Shown here piece by piece: positions 8,012 through 17,643 of a stretch of 64,000 bases of DNA (position 1 is its first letter; every line of letters begins with the position of its first letter). The stretch is taken from NCBI RefSeq assembly GCF_000302535.1, contig NC_018708.1, positions 620,001 through 684,000 of the forward strand, written 5' to 3'. The notes beneath the pieces were generated by a model. That model saw only the letters and a program-made list of their open reading frames with translations. It had not been told where the DNA came from and did not search any database. The DNA comes from Acidovorax sp. KKS102 (GTDB lineage: Bacteria > Pseudomonadota > Gammaproteobacteria > Burkholderiales > Burkholderiaceae_C). Both the position numbers and the translations under genes were made by a program.

Positions 8012-8920
8012 CTAGCGTTTGCTGCCGGTGGGTACGGGTGGCAGCGCCTTGAGGTACAGGTACAGGGCGTCGGCGTCGGTCTGGCTCATGGACTTGAGCG
8101 AGCCGAAAGGCATGACGGTGCTGACCGCTGAGCCGTCGGGGCGTGTGCCCGTGGTGAGCATCTGGCGGAATTGTTGTGCGCTGAGGTAGCGGTGCATGGC
8201 GCCCTCCGGGGCCGACGTGAGGTTGGAGGCGGCCGGCCAGTCTGGGGGCGCTCCGGGAATCTTGCCTCCGGCCAGCTTTTCACCGTGGCAGCCCATGCAC
8301 ATATTGGCCACATAGGCGCCATGCGCCACATTGACGCCCTCGGCCACCGGCGTCTGTACAGGCAGCGTGTGGTCGATCTTCTCGTAGGCATCTTTCACGA
8401 CCCCGGCGGCGTAGAGCAGCTTCACAAGCACCGGCAGCCGGACGATGCCGGGTTCGCCATCCACAGCGGGCAATTGCTGCACGTAGGCCGCGAGCGCTGC
8501 GAGGTCCTGGTTGGTGAAGCGGTTGTAGTCCTCGCTGGGCATGATGAGGGCCGGGCGACCGTCGCGCTTGATGCCATGGCGCACCACGCGGTCCCAGTCG
8601 GCGCTGCGGTAGCCCACCACCACGCTGTTTGCGCCAGGTGTCAGGTTGGGGCCGCGTACCAGCAGGCCGTTGGCATCGTCTATGAAGGTGCGCCCCGCAC
8701 CGTTCGCCCCGTGGCAGTCCACACATCCACGGGAGGCAAACAGGTACCGGCCGCGCTCGATGCTGGCGGCATCCTGCACGATGGCGGGCGAGGCGACTTC
8801 GAGCGCGAGCGGGCGATTCATCTTGCGCTCGGCCACCATCTTTCCGCCAGCAATGAGGGCTGTGGCCACTGCGGCCAGTGCGGCTCCCGCCCAGAGGGTT
8901 CGTCGCAACCAGCGCTTCAT
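8012..8920 (-). CDS. Membrane-anchored dihaem cytochrome c
   Basis: A 302-residue protein with an N-terminal signal anchor ([21 protein letters not shown]) and two haem c sites, CVDCH at 66-70 and CMGCH at 208-212. It is therefore a dihaem cytochrome c of the alcohol-dehydrogenase/cytochrome-subunit type, with probable axial methionines in [10 protein letters not shown] and VMPFGSL. The ATG at 8920 overlaps the stop of the upstream dioxygenase-like gene (ATGA), which argues for a functional link. It acts in the periplasm as an electron acceptor. No partner dehydrogenase is encoded beside it, so its donor is unknown. Confidence 0.85.
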   Translation of the reverse strand: MKRWLRRTLWAGAALAAVATALIAGGKMVAERKMNRPLALEVASPAIVQDAASIERGRYLFASRGCVDCHGANGAGRTFIDDANGLLVRGPNLTPGANSVVVGYRSADWDRVVRHGIKRDGRPALIMPSEDYNRFTNQDLAALAAYVQQLPAVDGEPGIVRLPVLVKLLYAAGVVKDAYEKIDHTLPVQTPVAEGVNVAHGAYVANMCMGCHGEKLAGGKIPGAPPDWPAASNLTSAPEGAMHRYLSAQQFRQMLTTGTRPDGSAVSTVMPFGSLKSMSQTDADALYLYLKALPPVPTGSKR

Positions 8921-9897
8921 GATGTTGCTCCCGTAGCCGTGCCGGCGGCCTGGCTCGGGTGCCTGCGGCGCCCTCGGAAGCGCGACTTGATCAGCTCGCG
9001 TGCCATTTTGAGCTTCAGGCGCAGCCGCGGCTGGTGGCCCCATGTGCTGGTCTCGTGGGTGTGCATGGTCTGCCAGCCCGTTGGGTCGATGGCTTGGGTC
9101 TGCGCTCCGATTTCAAACGCAAAACCGGAGGGTGTCTCTGCGTAAAACGAAAAGGTGCCGTCCGGCTCTGGATGCTGGCCGAGGTCCAGGTCGATGGGCA
9201 GCCCCAGCGACTCGGCCCGCTCGAACGCCCGCCCCACATCGCGCAGGCTGCGTGCCTGCAGCATGAAATGGTGAATGCGGAACGAGGACGGCAGGTCAAA
9301 CAGCGCGAGCGAGTGGTGGCGCTGGTTGCAATGCATGAACGTGCCACGGATGTGGACCGGGCCCACTTGCGTCTGGAGTCGCTCTGTCACGCCGAACCCC
9401 AGCAGTCCGCCATAAAACGCTTCCATCGCGGCCAGGTCCTGCGCGACCAGGACGACATGCCCCAGTCCCAGCGCGCCGGTTTCAAAGCCATCGGGAAAGG
9501 CGGCGCTGGCAAAGGGCGTCGCCGCTTCGGCAAGGCCCACGCACAGCTCCACGCGACCCTGTTCGGGGTCGTTCACATGCCAGAGGTGCTGGACCTTGCG
9601 CTGGCTGCAAAGGGCGGCATCGCCTTGCTCGGCACGGTACCCGGCTGCTTGCAAGCGTTGCACCAGCTGGCGCAGTTCGTGTTCATCGGCGCATTCCAGG
9701 CCCACGGCCGCCAGGTCGTCACGGGGACCTGGGGTCACCACGAGGCGCTGGCTGGCGCCATCCACACGCCAGCCTGTGCTGCCGTCGGCATGGACGGTGG
9801 GCGCGGGAAGCCCGAGCATGTCTTTCATGAACCGCTCCCAGCGGGCGGGTTTGCGGGCTTCAAACACCAGATAGGCAAGGCGGAGGGAATTCAGCAT
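8917..9897 (-). CDS. Extradiol ring-cleavage dioxygenase-like VOC protein
   Basis: A 326-residue protein with two vicinal-oxygen-chelate modules, like type I extradiol dioxygenases (2,3-dihydroxybiphenyl or catechol 2,3-dioxygenase). The C-terminal module keeps the likely iron ligands: His in GLGHVVLVAQD, His in FRIHHFMLQA and Glu in SGFAFEIGA. The start is ATG 9897 (MLNSLRLAYLVFEA); the open frame further upstream is AT-rich promoter DNA. A basic tail of about 40 residues follows the second module. It is coupled to the cytochrome gene and divergent from a TetR regulator. The natural substrate cannot be named. Confidence 0.78.
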   Translation of the reverse strand: MLNSLRLAYLVFEARKPARWERFMKDMLGLPAPTVHADGSTGWRVDGASQRLVVTPGPRDDLAAVGLECADEHELRQLVQRLQAAGYRAEQGDAALCSQRKVQHLWHVNDPEQGRVELCVGLAEAATPFASAAFPDGFETGALGLGHVVLVAQDLAAMEAFYGGLLGFGVTERLQTQVGPVHIRGTFMHCNQRHHSLALFDLPSSFRIHHFMLQARSLRDVGRAFERAESLGLPIDLDLGQHPEPDGTFSFYAETPSGFAFEIGAQTQAIDPTGWQTMHTHETSTWGHQPRLRLKLKMARELIKSRFRGRRRHPSQAAGTATGATS

Positions 9898-9953
9898 GGC
9901 GGTATGCTCCTGAAATTGATTAAACAATTGAAAATTGAATTGACTGTTCAAAA
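9898..9953. promoter_or_regulatory. AT-rich divergent promoter/operator region
   Basis: Only 56 bp separate the divergent dioxygenase and TetR genes, and the stretch is strikingly AT-rich for this genome. It contains ATTGATTAAACAATTGAAAA and TTGAATTGACTGTTCAAAAA, with the small inverted repeat TTGA..TCAA, and ends in a symmetric partner (AATCAAT at 9964-9970). It very likely carries both promoters and the TetR operator. Confidence 0.5.
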
Positions 9954-10703
9954 ATGAATTCTGAATCAATTTATAGTGCTCCGTCAATGCCCCCGCTGCC
10001 GGAGCCTTTGGCGCGGTTCCTCTTGCCGGGAGAAGGCGAGCGGCCGTCCAAGCGCGAACGCACGCGGCGGCAACTGCTGCATGCCACGGTGGAGGTGATC
10101 GCTTCGCGGGGCGTGGCAGGCACCACCATCCAGGAGATCGCGCGTGTGGCCGGCATGGCGCCCGGCACGGTCTACAACCACTTCAGCACCCGGGAGGAGA
10201 TCTTTGAAGCGCTGGCTTTGGCGCTGTTCACCACGCTCAACGAGCGGGTGGTGCAGAGCTACCAGCACATTGAGGACGGGGCGCAACGCATGAGCATCGG
10301 CATGCGGCGGTTCCTCTGGCTGGCGGAAGTGAGCGCACCCTGGGCCCTGCTGATGATTCAGCTGGCGATGGCTCACCCCCAGGCCATTGAACTGGTCAAG
10401 CCGTATTCCTTGGCCGATTTGCGGCGAGCGAAAGCGCAGGGGCGCTTTGATGTGGTGGATGAGGAGGCCGCCATCGACATGGTGTTCGGTACCTGCATCC
10501 GCGCGCAGGTGCGCATTGCGCAAGGGGAGGTGGCTGACTCTCCTGCGTTTGTGAACGCGCTGCTGCAGATGGTGCTGCGCGGGCTGGGAATGGCGGCGGC
10601 CGATGCAGCCGAGGTCATGGCGCGGCCGCTGCCAGCGTTCACCACGCAGGCTGCTGCAGGGGCCGTCACCGCGCGGCGAAAATCACCCCGCGCAAGCTCC
10701 TAG
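9954..10703 (+). CDS. TetR/AcrR family transcriptional regulator
   Basis: A 249-residue regulator. The TetR helix-turn-helix is clear at about residues 37-83 (RRQLLHATVEVIASRG, then IQEIARVAGMAPGTVYNHF). The rest is a helical ligand-binding domain with no recognisable specificity. Start ATG 9954 lies inside the AT-rich divergent region; ATG 9987 (MPPLPEPL) is an alternative and would give a longer leader. Its position divergent from the dioxygenase/cytochrome pair suggests it represses that operon and itself, in response to an aromatic or lipophilic effector. Confidence 0.85.
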   Translation: MNSESIYSAPSMPPLPEPLARFLLPGEGERPSKRERTRRQLLHATVEVIASRGVAGTTIQEIARVAGMAPGTVYNHFSTREEIFEALALALFTTLNERVVQSYQHIEDGAQRMSIGMRRFLWLAEVSAPWALLMIQLAMAHPQAIELVKPYSLADLRRAKAQGRFDVVDEEAAIDMVFGTCIRAQVRIAQGEVADSPAFVNALLQMVLRGLGMAAADAAEVMARPLPAFTTQAAAGAVTARRKSPRASS

Positions 10704-10869
10704 CAAAGCCATTGCAACGATGTGGGTGGGTGGTGCCAGCGGCGCGATGGGGCAACCTGGGGCGGCCTGATTTGTCAGCGCCCAGATGCCGTAAAGTTGT
10801 GTTCGCGCCGTGGATTGCCCGCCTCTCCCACGGTGCTCTGGCCCATCCCCCAACGAAAGCACTACCACC

Positions 10870-12072
10870 ATGACCACCCTCGGAACCCCCCTGTCCCACC
10901 ACGCCACCAAAGTCATGCTGCTGGGCTCGGGCGAGCTGGGCAAGGAAGTGCTGATTGCGCTGCAGCGTCTCGGGGTCGAGACCATCGCCGTAGACCGCTA
11001 CGACAACGCGCCCGGCCAGCAGGTGGCCCACCACGCGCGCACCATCACCATGAGCGACCCGGCCCAGCTCAAGGCGCTGATCGAAGCCGAGCGCCCGCAC
11101 CTGGTGGTGCCCGAGATCGAAGCCATTGCCACCCCCATGCTCGAAGAGCTGGAAGCCGCGGGCACCGTGCGGGTGATCCCCACCGCCCGCGCCGCGCGCT
11201 TGACCATGGACCGCGAAGGCATCCGTGTGCTGGCGGCTGAGACGCTGGGCCTGCCCACCAGCCCTTACAAGTTCTGCAACTCGCTCGAAGAGTTGCAGGC
11301 CGCGATTGACGCGGGTATTGGCTACCCCTGCATCGTCAAGCCCGTGATGAGCAGCTCCGGCAAAGGCCAGAGCAAGATCGACGGCCCGGCCGATGTGCGA
11401 AAGGCCTGGGACTACGCCATGGCCGGCGGCCGCGTGAGCCACGGCCGCGTGATCGTCGAGGGCTTTATCGACTTCGACTACGAAATCACCCAGCTCACGG
11501 TGCGTTCAGTGGGGGCGGACGGCCAGATCGTCACCAGCTTTTGCGACCCCATCGGCCATGTGCAGGTGAGCGGCGACTATGTGGAAAGCTGGCAGCCCCA
11601 CCCCATGCATCCGGCAGCACTCGAAAAATCGCGCCAGATCGCCAAGGCCGTGACTGACAACCTGGGGGGCCAGGGTTTGTTTGGTGTAGAGCTGTTCGTG
11701 AAGGGCGAGAACGTGTGGTTCAGCGAAGTGAGTCCGCGCCCGCACGACACCGGCCTCGTGACGCTGTGCACCCAGCACCAGAGCGAGTTCGAGCTGCACG
11801 CCCGCGCCATCCTGGGCCTGCCGGTGGATACCAGCCTGCGCAACCCGGGCGCCAGTGCCGTCATCTACGGCGGCGTTGAGGCCCAGGGCATCGTGTTTGA
11901 CGGTGTGGACGACGCTCTGCGCGTGCCGGGCACCGACCTGCGCTTGTTTGGCAAGCCCGAGAGTTTTGTGAAGCGCCGCATGGGCGTGGCGCTGGCGCGT
12001 GCCGACAATGTGGACAGCGCGCGGGCCAACGCCAAGCTGGCTGCGGGCAAGGTGAGGCCCCGCGCGGCCTGA
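10870..12072 (+). CDS. purT: Formate-dependent phosphoribosylglycinamide formyltransferase 2
   Basis: A 400-residue ATP-grasp enzyme that makes formyl-GAR from GAR, formate and ATP in purine synthesis. The N-terminal [20 protein letters not shown], the ATP-grasp loop [12 protein letters not shown] and the metal-binding [24 protein letters not shown] segment are diagnostic (parts given separately). Length matches the family. ATG 10870 was chosen because [16 protein letters not shown] is the usual start; the open frame before it is not protein-like. The 166-bp upstream gap shows no purine-repressor box that I could recognise. Confidence 0.95.
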   Translation: MTTLGTPLSHHATKVMLLGSGELGKEVLIALQRLGVETIAVDRYDNAPGQQVAHHARTITMSDPAQLKALIEAERPHLVVPEIEAIATPMLEELEAAGTVRVIPTARAARLTMDREGIRVLAAETLGLPTSPYKFCNSLEELQAAIDAGIGYPCIVKPVMSSSGKGQSKIDGPADVRKAWDYAMAGGRVSHGRVIVEGFIDFDYEITQLTVRSVGADGQIVTSFCDPIGHVQVSGDYVESWQPHPMHPAALEKSRQIAKAVTDNLGGQGLFGVELFVKGENVWFSEVSPRPHDTGLVTLCTQHQSEFELHARAILGLPVDTSLRNPGASAVIYGGVEAQGIVFDGVDDALRVPGTDLRLFGKPESFVKRRMGVALARADNVDSARANAKLAAGKVRPRAA

Positions 12073-12131
12073 TGACCCAGGCCTGCAGCAGGTGCAGGCC
12101 GGTGCCATGGCGCTTGTGAAGGAGCAACCCT

Positions 12132-14543
12132 GTGAGCCTGAGTGCACGCATTCTGTGGCTGGTGCTGGCGGCCTCTTTGCTGCCGGTGCCGGCCCTTGTG
12201 TGGCTCCTGCTGGAGTTCCGGTCGGCCACCACCACCCAGGCGCGTGACCGTTTGGTGGCCCGGGCCAGCATCATCGCGAGCGATCTGGACGACAAGATCG
12301 CGGGCACGGGGCAGCTCTTGTTTGGCCTGGGGCGCGTGCCCCTGCTGGCCGCGGGCGACAAGGCGGCCTGCTCGGACTTTCTGGCGGATGTCCTCAAGGA
12401 GCATCCGCAGTACACCGGCATCCTCACCATCCAGCCCGACGGCTCCCTGTTTTGCGATTCCTTGCGCAGCGGCCGGGCGCTGGATTTGCGCGACCGCAGC
12501 TACTTCCAGCGGGCGCAGACGGCCACAGGCCCGGTGCTGGAGGCCGCCATTGGTCGCCTGACGGGCAAAGGCGTGCTGCAGGTGGCCTACCCGGTGCGCG
12601 ACCCTGCGGGGGCCTTGCGCTTCATCCTGCTGGCCTCGCTGGACATGCAGGACTACGGCCAGACCATGGTGCATGCGCAGCGCTACGAGCGCATGAATTT
12701 ACAGGTGTGGAATGCCGATGGCTCGGTGGTCATGGACTTCCACCGGCCCGAGGTGTCGACGTTGGCTGCGGGCGGGGCTGAACGTGCCTTCATGCTGCAG
12801 CCTGCCGACGGTCATGCCCTGATGGAGGGCAGCGATGGTGTGCGGCGTGTGTGGGTGCGCGCCCCGCTGCCACGCTCGCAAGGCGCGGACTTGCGCCTGG
12901 CCTTGGCTGTGCCCGAAGACGACTTGCGAGGCCCCGTGGAGCGCCAGTTCCGGCGTGCACTGCTGGGGGTGCTGGCGCTGGCGGCGGTGGTGTTTGTGGC
13001 GGCCTGGCTGTTGGTGGAGTTTTCTGTCCGCCGCCACGCCATGCGTGCCATCCGCGCCATTGGCCGATTGGACGCTGGCAACTACGCCGAACCCATCGGC
13101 GCACCCTATCCCCCGGGCGAGCTGGGGCAGGTCGCCCGGGCGCTGGACCGCATGGCGGAGTCGCTGCTGCGCCAGCAGCAGTCCATCGCGCAGCACACCG
13201 AAACGCTGGAGCGCCAGGCGCGGCGCGATCCGCTGACGCACCTTGCCAACCGCTACAGCCTGACCGAACGGCTGGACGCGGCGCTGGAGCGGGCCCGGGA
13301 GCGGGCGCACTGCGTGGCGGTGCTGGCCATGGATCTGGACCGGTTCAAAGGGGTGAACGACAGCCTGGGCCATGCACGGGGCGATGCCTTGCTCCGGGAT
13401 GTGGCGGCCCGGCTGCAGGGCTGCGTGCGCCCTGGCGACGTGGTGGCGCGGCTGGGAGGGGATGAGTTTGTGGTGGTGCTGCCCGACCTGCCGGACGCGG
13501 CGGTGGTGGAGCCGATGGCCCGGCGCATCTTGCGGGCGCTGACGCTGCCCGTCGAGACCGGCGCATCCAGCTGGTTGCTGGGCACCAGCCTGGGCATCGC
13601 CGTGTTCCCGCAGGATGGAGACTCCGGCGACCTGTTGCTGCGCAATGCGGACGTGGCCATGTACGACGCCAAGGACCTGGGCGGCAACCGGCTGGCTTTC
13701 TTCAGCCCGCACATGACCGACGTGCTGACCGAGCGCTTGCGGGTGGAAGCCGGCCTGCGCCACGCCATCGAACACGGCGGGCTGCGCCTGCACTACCAGC
13801 CCATCATGGATGCGCGGACGGGCCAGGTGTCTTCGGTCGAAGCGCTGGTGCGCTGGGCAGACCCGGAGCGGGGGCTCGTGTCGCCACTGCAGTTCATCGG
13901 CATTGCCGAAGACACGGGGCTGATCGTGCCCCTGGGCGAATGGGTGCTGAACGAGGCCTGCGCGCAGGCGCGCCGGTGGCTGGATGCCGGATGGGGCGAA
14001 ATACCGGTGGCGGTGAACCTGTCGGCGCGCCAGTTCCAGGAGCCCGATCTGGACCGGGTGGTGGACCGCGCCTTGCAGCGCACGGGGTGCCCGTCCCATC
14101 TGCTGCAACTGGAGATCACCGAAAGCTCCATCATGGAGCCCGTGGAGCAGGCCCTGCAGACCATGCAACGCCTCACGTCGCTGGGCGTGCAGCTGGCCAT
14201 TGACGACTTCGGCACCGGCTATTCGTCACTCAGCCAGCTCAAGCGGTTTCCGGTGCGCAAGCTCAAGATTGACCGCTCTTTCGTCAACGACCTGGGGAGC
14301 AACGACCGGGGCGAAGCGCTCGTGGACGCCATCGTGGCCCTGGCGCAAAAGCTGGGCCTGCGCACGGTGGCCGAGGGGGTGGAAACCGAGCACCAAGCCC
14401 AGTGGCTGGCACGGCTGGGCTGCGACGAACTGCAGGGCTACCTCTTTTCCCAGCCTTGTGCGCCACAAGATCTGGAAAACTGGTGGCAGGGCCGGGTGGC
14501 CGGCTCCCCGGTCGGTATCACTCGCGGATCTGCCGCCCGGTGA
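12132..14543 (+). CDS. Membrane GGDEF-EAL cyclic-di-GMP protein with periplasmic sensor
   Basis: An 803-residue protein with a transmembrane helix at about 5-27, a periplasmic Cache-like sensor region to about 275, a second helix (GVLALAAVVFVAAWLLVEF), and a HAMP-like linker. A diguanylate cyclase domain with intact GGDEF (about 441-445) follows, then a phosphodiesterase domain with intact EAL (about 570-572). An RPGD lies exactly five residues before GGDEF, the product-inhibition I-site. Start is GTG 12132 with AAGGAG 8 nt upstream. Both domains look catalytically competent, so the protein may switch between making and degrading c-di-GMP. Its 3' end overlaps the convergent ABC gene by 26 bp. 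Confidence 0.92.
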   Translation: MSLSARILWLVLAASLLPVPALVWLLLEFRSATTTQARDRLVARASIIASDLDDKIAGTGQLLFGLGRVPLLAAGDKAACSDFLADVLKEHPQYTGILTIQPDGSLFCDSLRSGRALDLRDRSYFQRAQTATGPVLEAAIGRLTGKGVLQVAYPVRDPAGALRFILLASLDMQDYGQTMVHAQRYERMNLQVWNADGSVVMDFHRPEVSTLAAGGAERAFMLQPADGHALMEGSDGVRRVWVRAPLPRSQGADLRLALAVPEDDLRGPVERQFRRALLGVLALAAVVFVAAWLLVEFSVRRHAMRAIRAIGRLDAGNYAEPIGAPYPPGELGQVARALDRMAESLLRQQQSIAQHTETLERQARRDPLTHLANRYSLTERLDAALERARERAHCVAVLAMDLDRFKGVNDSLGHARGDALLRDVAARLQGCVRPGDVVARLGGDEFVVVLPDLPDAAVVEPMARRILRALTLPVETGASSWLLGTSLGIAVFPQDGDSGDLLLRNADVAMYDAKDLGGNRLAFFSPHMTDVLTERLRVEAGLRHAIEHGGLRLHYQPIMDARTGQVSSVEALVRWADPERGLVSPLQFIGIAEDTGLIVPLGEWVLNEACAQARRWLDAGWGEIPVAVNLSARQFQEPDLDRVVDRALQRTGCPSHLLQLEITESSIMEPVEQALQTMQRLTSLGVQLAIDDFGTGYSSLSQLKRFPVRKLKIDRSFVNDLGSNDRGEALVDAIVALAQKLGLRTVAEGVETEHQAQWLARLGCDELQGYLFSQPCAPQDLENWWQGRVAGSPVGITRGSAAR

Positions 14544-15459
14544 GCTTGAGGAACAGGTCTTCCAGGTTCGCGGGCCGGTGCAGCGTGCGCAGGTGGCCGT
14601 GCTGGCCCAGCGCCTGCAACAGCGGCTGCGCATTCTGCGTGTAGAAAAACACGGTCTCGCCACTGACCTCCACGCGGGCGGCCAGGGTGCGCAGCGCGGC
14701 GTCTTCCGCCATCTGCACGGCACCCACGCCAAACACTTCCACCACATCGGGCTCCAGGTGCTGGGCAATCAGCTCGCGCGGGCGGCCTTCGGCGATCTTG
14801 CGGCCATGGTCCAGCACCAGCAGGCGCGAGCACAGGCGTTCGGCCTCGTCCATGAAGTGGGTGGTCAGCAGGATGGACTTGCCTTGCTGCAGCAGCAATT
14901 GCAGCCGCTCCCACATCAGATGGCGGGCTTGCGGGTCCAGGCCGGTGGTGGGCTCGTCCAGCAGCAGCAGGCGCGGGTTGTTGACCAGCGCGCGCGCCAG
15001 CGACAGGCGCCGCTTCATGCCGCCCGACAACTCGCCGGGCTTGGCATTGGCCTTGTGGGTGAGGGCGGCAAACTCCAGCAACTGGGGCACACGCTCGTCC
15101 ATCACAGCGCCCTTCAGGCCGAAGTAGCGGCCGAAGACGCGCAGGTTTTCGGCGCAGGTGAAGTCTGGGTCCAGTGTGTCGAACTGGGTGACCACGCCCA
15201 ACTGCGCTTTGATGGCCAGCGTATCGCGGGGCATCAGCAGCGGTGCGGTGCCCGGCTGCGGCGTGAAGTGCACTTCGCCACCGTCGGGCGACGCCAGGCC
15301 CAGGCACATGCGGATGGTGGTGGTCTTGCCCGCGCCGTTGGGGCCGATCACGCCCAGGCATTCGCCGGGAGCAATGGCGAAGGACACGTCGTCCACCACC
15401 GTGGTCTCGCCATAACGTTTGCGCAGGTGCAGGGCTTCAAAAAGTGCGGTCATGGACAC
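14518..15459 (-). CDS. ABC transporter ATPase, NodI/DrrA-like, without a partner permease
   Basis: A 313-residue ATPase with Walker A GPNGAGKTTT, signature LSGGMKRRLSLARAL and Walker B RLLLLDEPTTGLD. The segment VVTQFDTLDPDFTCAENLRV resembles NodI, the ATPase of ABC-2-type exporters that normally work with a NodJ permease. No ABC-2 permease gene lies next to it: downstream it overlaps the convergent GGDEF-EAL gene, and upstream is phhA. Start GTG 15459 has AGGA at a good distance; ATG 15453 (MTALFEAL) is the alternative. Energy-coupling subunit of an exporter of unknown cargo. Confidence 0.85.
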   Translation of the reverse strand: MSMTALFEALHLRKRYGETTVVDDVSFAIAPGECLGVIGPNGAGKTTTIRMCLGLASPDGGEVHFTPQPGTAPLLMPRDTLAIKAQLGVVTQFDTLDPDFTCAENLRVFGRYFGLKGAVMDERVPQLLEFAALTHKANAKPGELSGGMKRRLSLARALVNNPRLLLLDEPTTGLDPQARHLMWERLQLLLQQGKSILLTTHFMDEAERLCSRLLVLDHGRKIAEGRPRELIAQHLEPDVVEVFGVGAVQMAEDAALRTLAARVEVSGETVFFYTQNAQPLLQALGQHGHLRTLHRPANLEDLFLKLTGRQIRE

Positions 15460-15471
15460 GGATTGTGAGTC

Positions 15472-16320
15472 CTATGATGCGTTTTCCCGCCCATCAGCGG
15501 CAAACTCCGGCAACCCCCGCAGCCGCTCATAGATCGGCGCAAAGTCCGCCGCCGTCATCTCAAACAGCTGCTCAAAGCTGTCGATCACAAAATACGTCTG
15601 CTGGTACGTATCGATCTTGTAGCGCGTGCGCATGGTCCGCTCCAGCTGCAGCGGAATGCGCTGCGGCTCCGGGCTCTGCACCGAATACGCCAGCTCCCCC
15701 GACGAACTCAAAATCCCCGCGCCATACGCCCGCAACTGCCCCGCCTCGCGGATCAGCCCGAACTCGATCGTGTACCAGTACAAGCGGCTCAGCATCTCGC
15801 ACGACCCCAGCCCCTGCGCCTTCAGACCCCCCTGGCCGTAGCGCTGCACATAGTCGGCAAACACCGGGTTGAACAGCAGCGGCACATGGCCGAACAGGTC
15901 ATGAAAAATGTCGGGCTCGACGATGTATTCGAACTCCTCGGGCTTGCGGATCCAGTCCGTCACCGGGAATTTGCGGTTGGCCAGCAGGGTGAAGAAGGGC
16001 ACCTCGGGGATCAGGCCGGGCACGCCCACCAGTTCCCAGCCTGTGGCTTTGTAGAGGCGCTCGTTCACCTCTTCAAAACGCGGAATGCGGTCGCTCGCGC
16101 CCAGTGAGGGCAGGGCGTCGATGAACGCCTGGCTGGCCAGTCCCGGCAGCAGGGCGCGCTGGCGCTCGTACAGGCGGCGGTAGGTGTCGTGGTCGGCGGC
16201 GGTATAGCTCGCGTAATCCTGGGTGCAGGTGTAGTCGGCATTGGCGCGGCTGTAGTTGCCACGCGGGGGGCGGTCGCTCGCCCCGTACACGACGGGTTTG
16301 ACGACAGACTCGGTGGTCAT
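15472..16320 (-). CDS. phhA: Phenylalanine 4-monooxygenase
   Basis: A 282-residue bacterial pterin-dependent aromatic amino acid hydroxylase converting phenylalanine to tyrosine. The iron-binding HDLFGHVPLLFNPVFADY segment gives the two histidines, and the glutamate lies in YWYTIEFGLI. The tail ends near FVIDSFEQLFEMTAADFAPI, as in the family. It lies 15 bp downstream of hppD on the same strand, so the pair would take phenylalanine through tyrosine toward homogentisate once a transaminase, not present here, makes 4-hydroxyphenylpyruvate. No carbinolamine dehydratase (phhB) is seen in the window. Confidence 0.95.
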   Translation of the reverse strand: MTTESVVKPVVYGASDRPPRGNYSRANADYTCTQDYASYTAADHDTYRRLYERQRALLPGLASQAFIDALPSLGASDRIPRFEEVNERLYKATGWELVGVPGLIPEVPFFTLLANRKFPVTDWIRKPEEFEYIVEPDIFHDLFGHVPLLFNPVFADYVQRYGQGGLKAQGLGSCEMLSRLYWYTIEFGLIREAGQLRAYGAGILSSSGELAYSVQSPEPQRIPLQLERTMRTRYKIDTYQQTYFVIDSFEQLFEMTAADFAPIYERLRGLPEFAADGRENAS

Positions 16321-16335
16321 GGCGTTCGCTCCCGC

Positions 16336-17457
16336 TCAGGCCTTCTTGGCCTCAAGCACGCCACGGGCGATCTGGTCGCGCTCGAGCGACTCGAACAGCG
16401 CCTTGAAGTTGCCTTCGCCGAAGCCGTCGCGGTAGTCGCCCTTGCGCTGGATGAACTCGAAGAACACGGGGCCCAGCATGGGGGTGGAGAAAATCTGCAG
16501 CAGCAGGCGCGGCGTGCCGTCGGCCGTGGTGCCATCGAGCAAAATGCCGCGCGACTGCAGCTCGCCCACGGGCTGGCCATGGCCGGGCAGACGGCCTTCG
16601 AGCATCTGGTAGTAGATGTCGTTGGGGGCTGGGGCCATGGGCACGCCGGCCATCTGCAGCTTGTCCACGGTGGCCAGAATGTCGTCGCAGATCAGCGCGA
16701 TGTGCTGGATGCCCTCACCGTTGAACTGCATCAAGAATTCTTCGATCTGGCCGCCGCCCTGCTTGGACTCTTCGTTCAGCGGGATACGGATCTTGCCGTC
16801 GGGCGCGGTCATGGCCTTGGAGGTCAGGCCCGTGTATTCGCCCTGGATGTCGAAGTAGCGGATTTCGCGGAAGTTGAACAGCTTCTCGTAGAAGTTGGCC
16901 CAGAAGCCCATGCGGCCGCGGTACACGTTGTGCGTGAGGTGGTCGATCTCGTTCAGGCCGTGGCCCACGGGGCGGCGGTCCACGCCTTCGATGAACTCGA
17001 AGTCGATGTCGTAGATGGACTTGCCGTCTTCAAAGCGGTCGATCAAATACAGAGGCGCGCCGCCAATGCCCTTGATGGCGGGCAGGCGCAGCTCCATGGG
17101 GCCGGTGGGGATGTCGATGGGCTGGGCGCCCAACTCCAGCGCGCGGTTGTAGGCCTTGTGCGCGTCCTTCACGCGAAAGGCGAGGCCGCAGGCCGAGGGG
17201 CCATGCTCGGCGCCAAAGTAGGCGGCCTGGCTGTGGGGCTCGCGGTTCAGGATGAAGTTGATGCCGTTCTGGCGGTACAGCACCACATCCTTGGAGCGGT
17301 GCTTGGCCACGAGCGTGAAGCCCAACTTTTCAAACACCGCCTCCAGCACGCCCGGCTGGGGCGAGGTGAATTCGACGAACTCGAAGCCCATCAGGCCCAT
17401 GGGGTTGTCCCAGGCTTGGAGCTGGGCGGCGGTTTCTTGCGGCAGGGCGGCGTTCAT
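16336..17457 (-). CDS. hppD: 4-Hydroxyphenylpyruvate dioxygenase
   Basis: A 373-residue non-haem iron enzyme turning 4-hydroxyphenylpyruvate into homogentisate. Two VOC modules are visible. Iron ligands are expected in [25 protein letters not shown] and [20 protein letters not shown]. The start at ATG 17457 ([20 protein letters not shown]) has GGAG about 8 nt upstream. It is followed by phhA in the same direction. The 186-bp gap upstream, up to the lipase chaperone gene, contains TTGACC on the coding strand as a possible -35 box, with only a poor -10 partner. Confidence 0.95.
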   Translation of the reverse strand: MNAALPQETAAQLQAWDNPMGLMGFEFVEFTSPQPGVLEAVFEKLGFTLVAKHRSKDVVLYRQNGINFILNREPHSQAAYFGAEHGPSACGLAFRVKDAHKAYNRALELGAQPIDIPTGPMELRLPAIKGIGGAPLYLIDRFEDGKSIYDIDFEFIEGVDRRPVGHGLNEIDHLTHNVYRGRMGFWANFYEKLFNFREIRYFDIQGEYTGLTSKAMTAPDGKIRIPLNEESKQGGGQIEEFLMQFNGEGIQHIALICDDILATVDKLQMAGVPMAPAPNDIYYQMLEGRLPGHGQPVGELQSRGILLDGTTADGTPRLLLQIFSTPMLGPVFFEFIQRKGDYRDGFGEGNFKALFESLERDQIARGVLEAKKA

Positions 17458-17643
17458 GGGGTGTCTCCGGCATTCGTTGATGAATGTCATGGACTGTAGG
17501 CGCGGCCTGCCTCATGTTTCTGGCGAATTCAAGAGGCTTGGCCGCTTGATTTGCAGGAATCTTGTGAATGGTCAAAATTTTGCGCAGTATGGCGGCGCGC
17601 TGCCGCTGGATTGCCGCCCCGGGCTGCGTCGGTTCCAGAAGAG

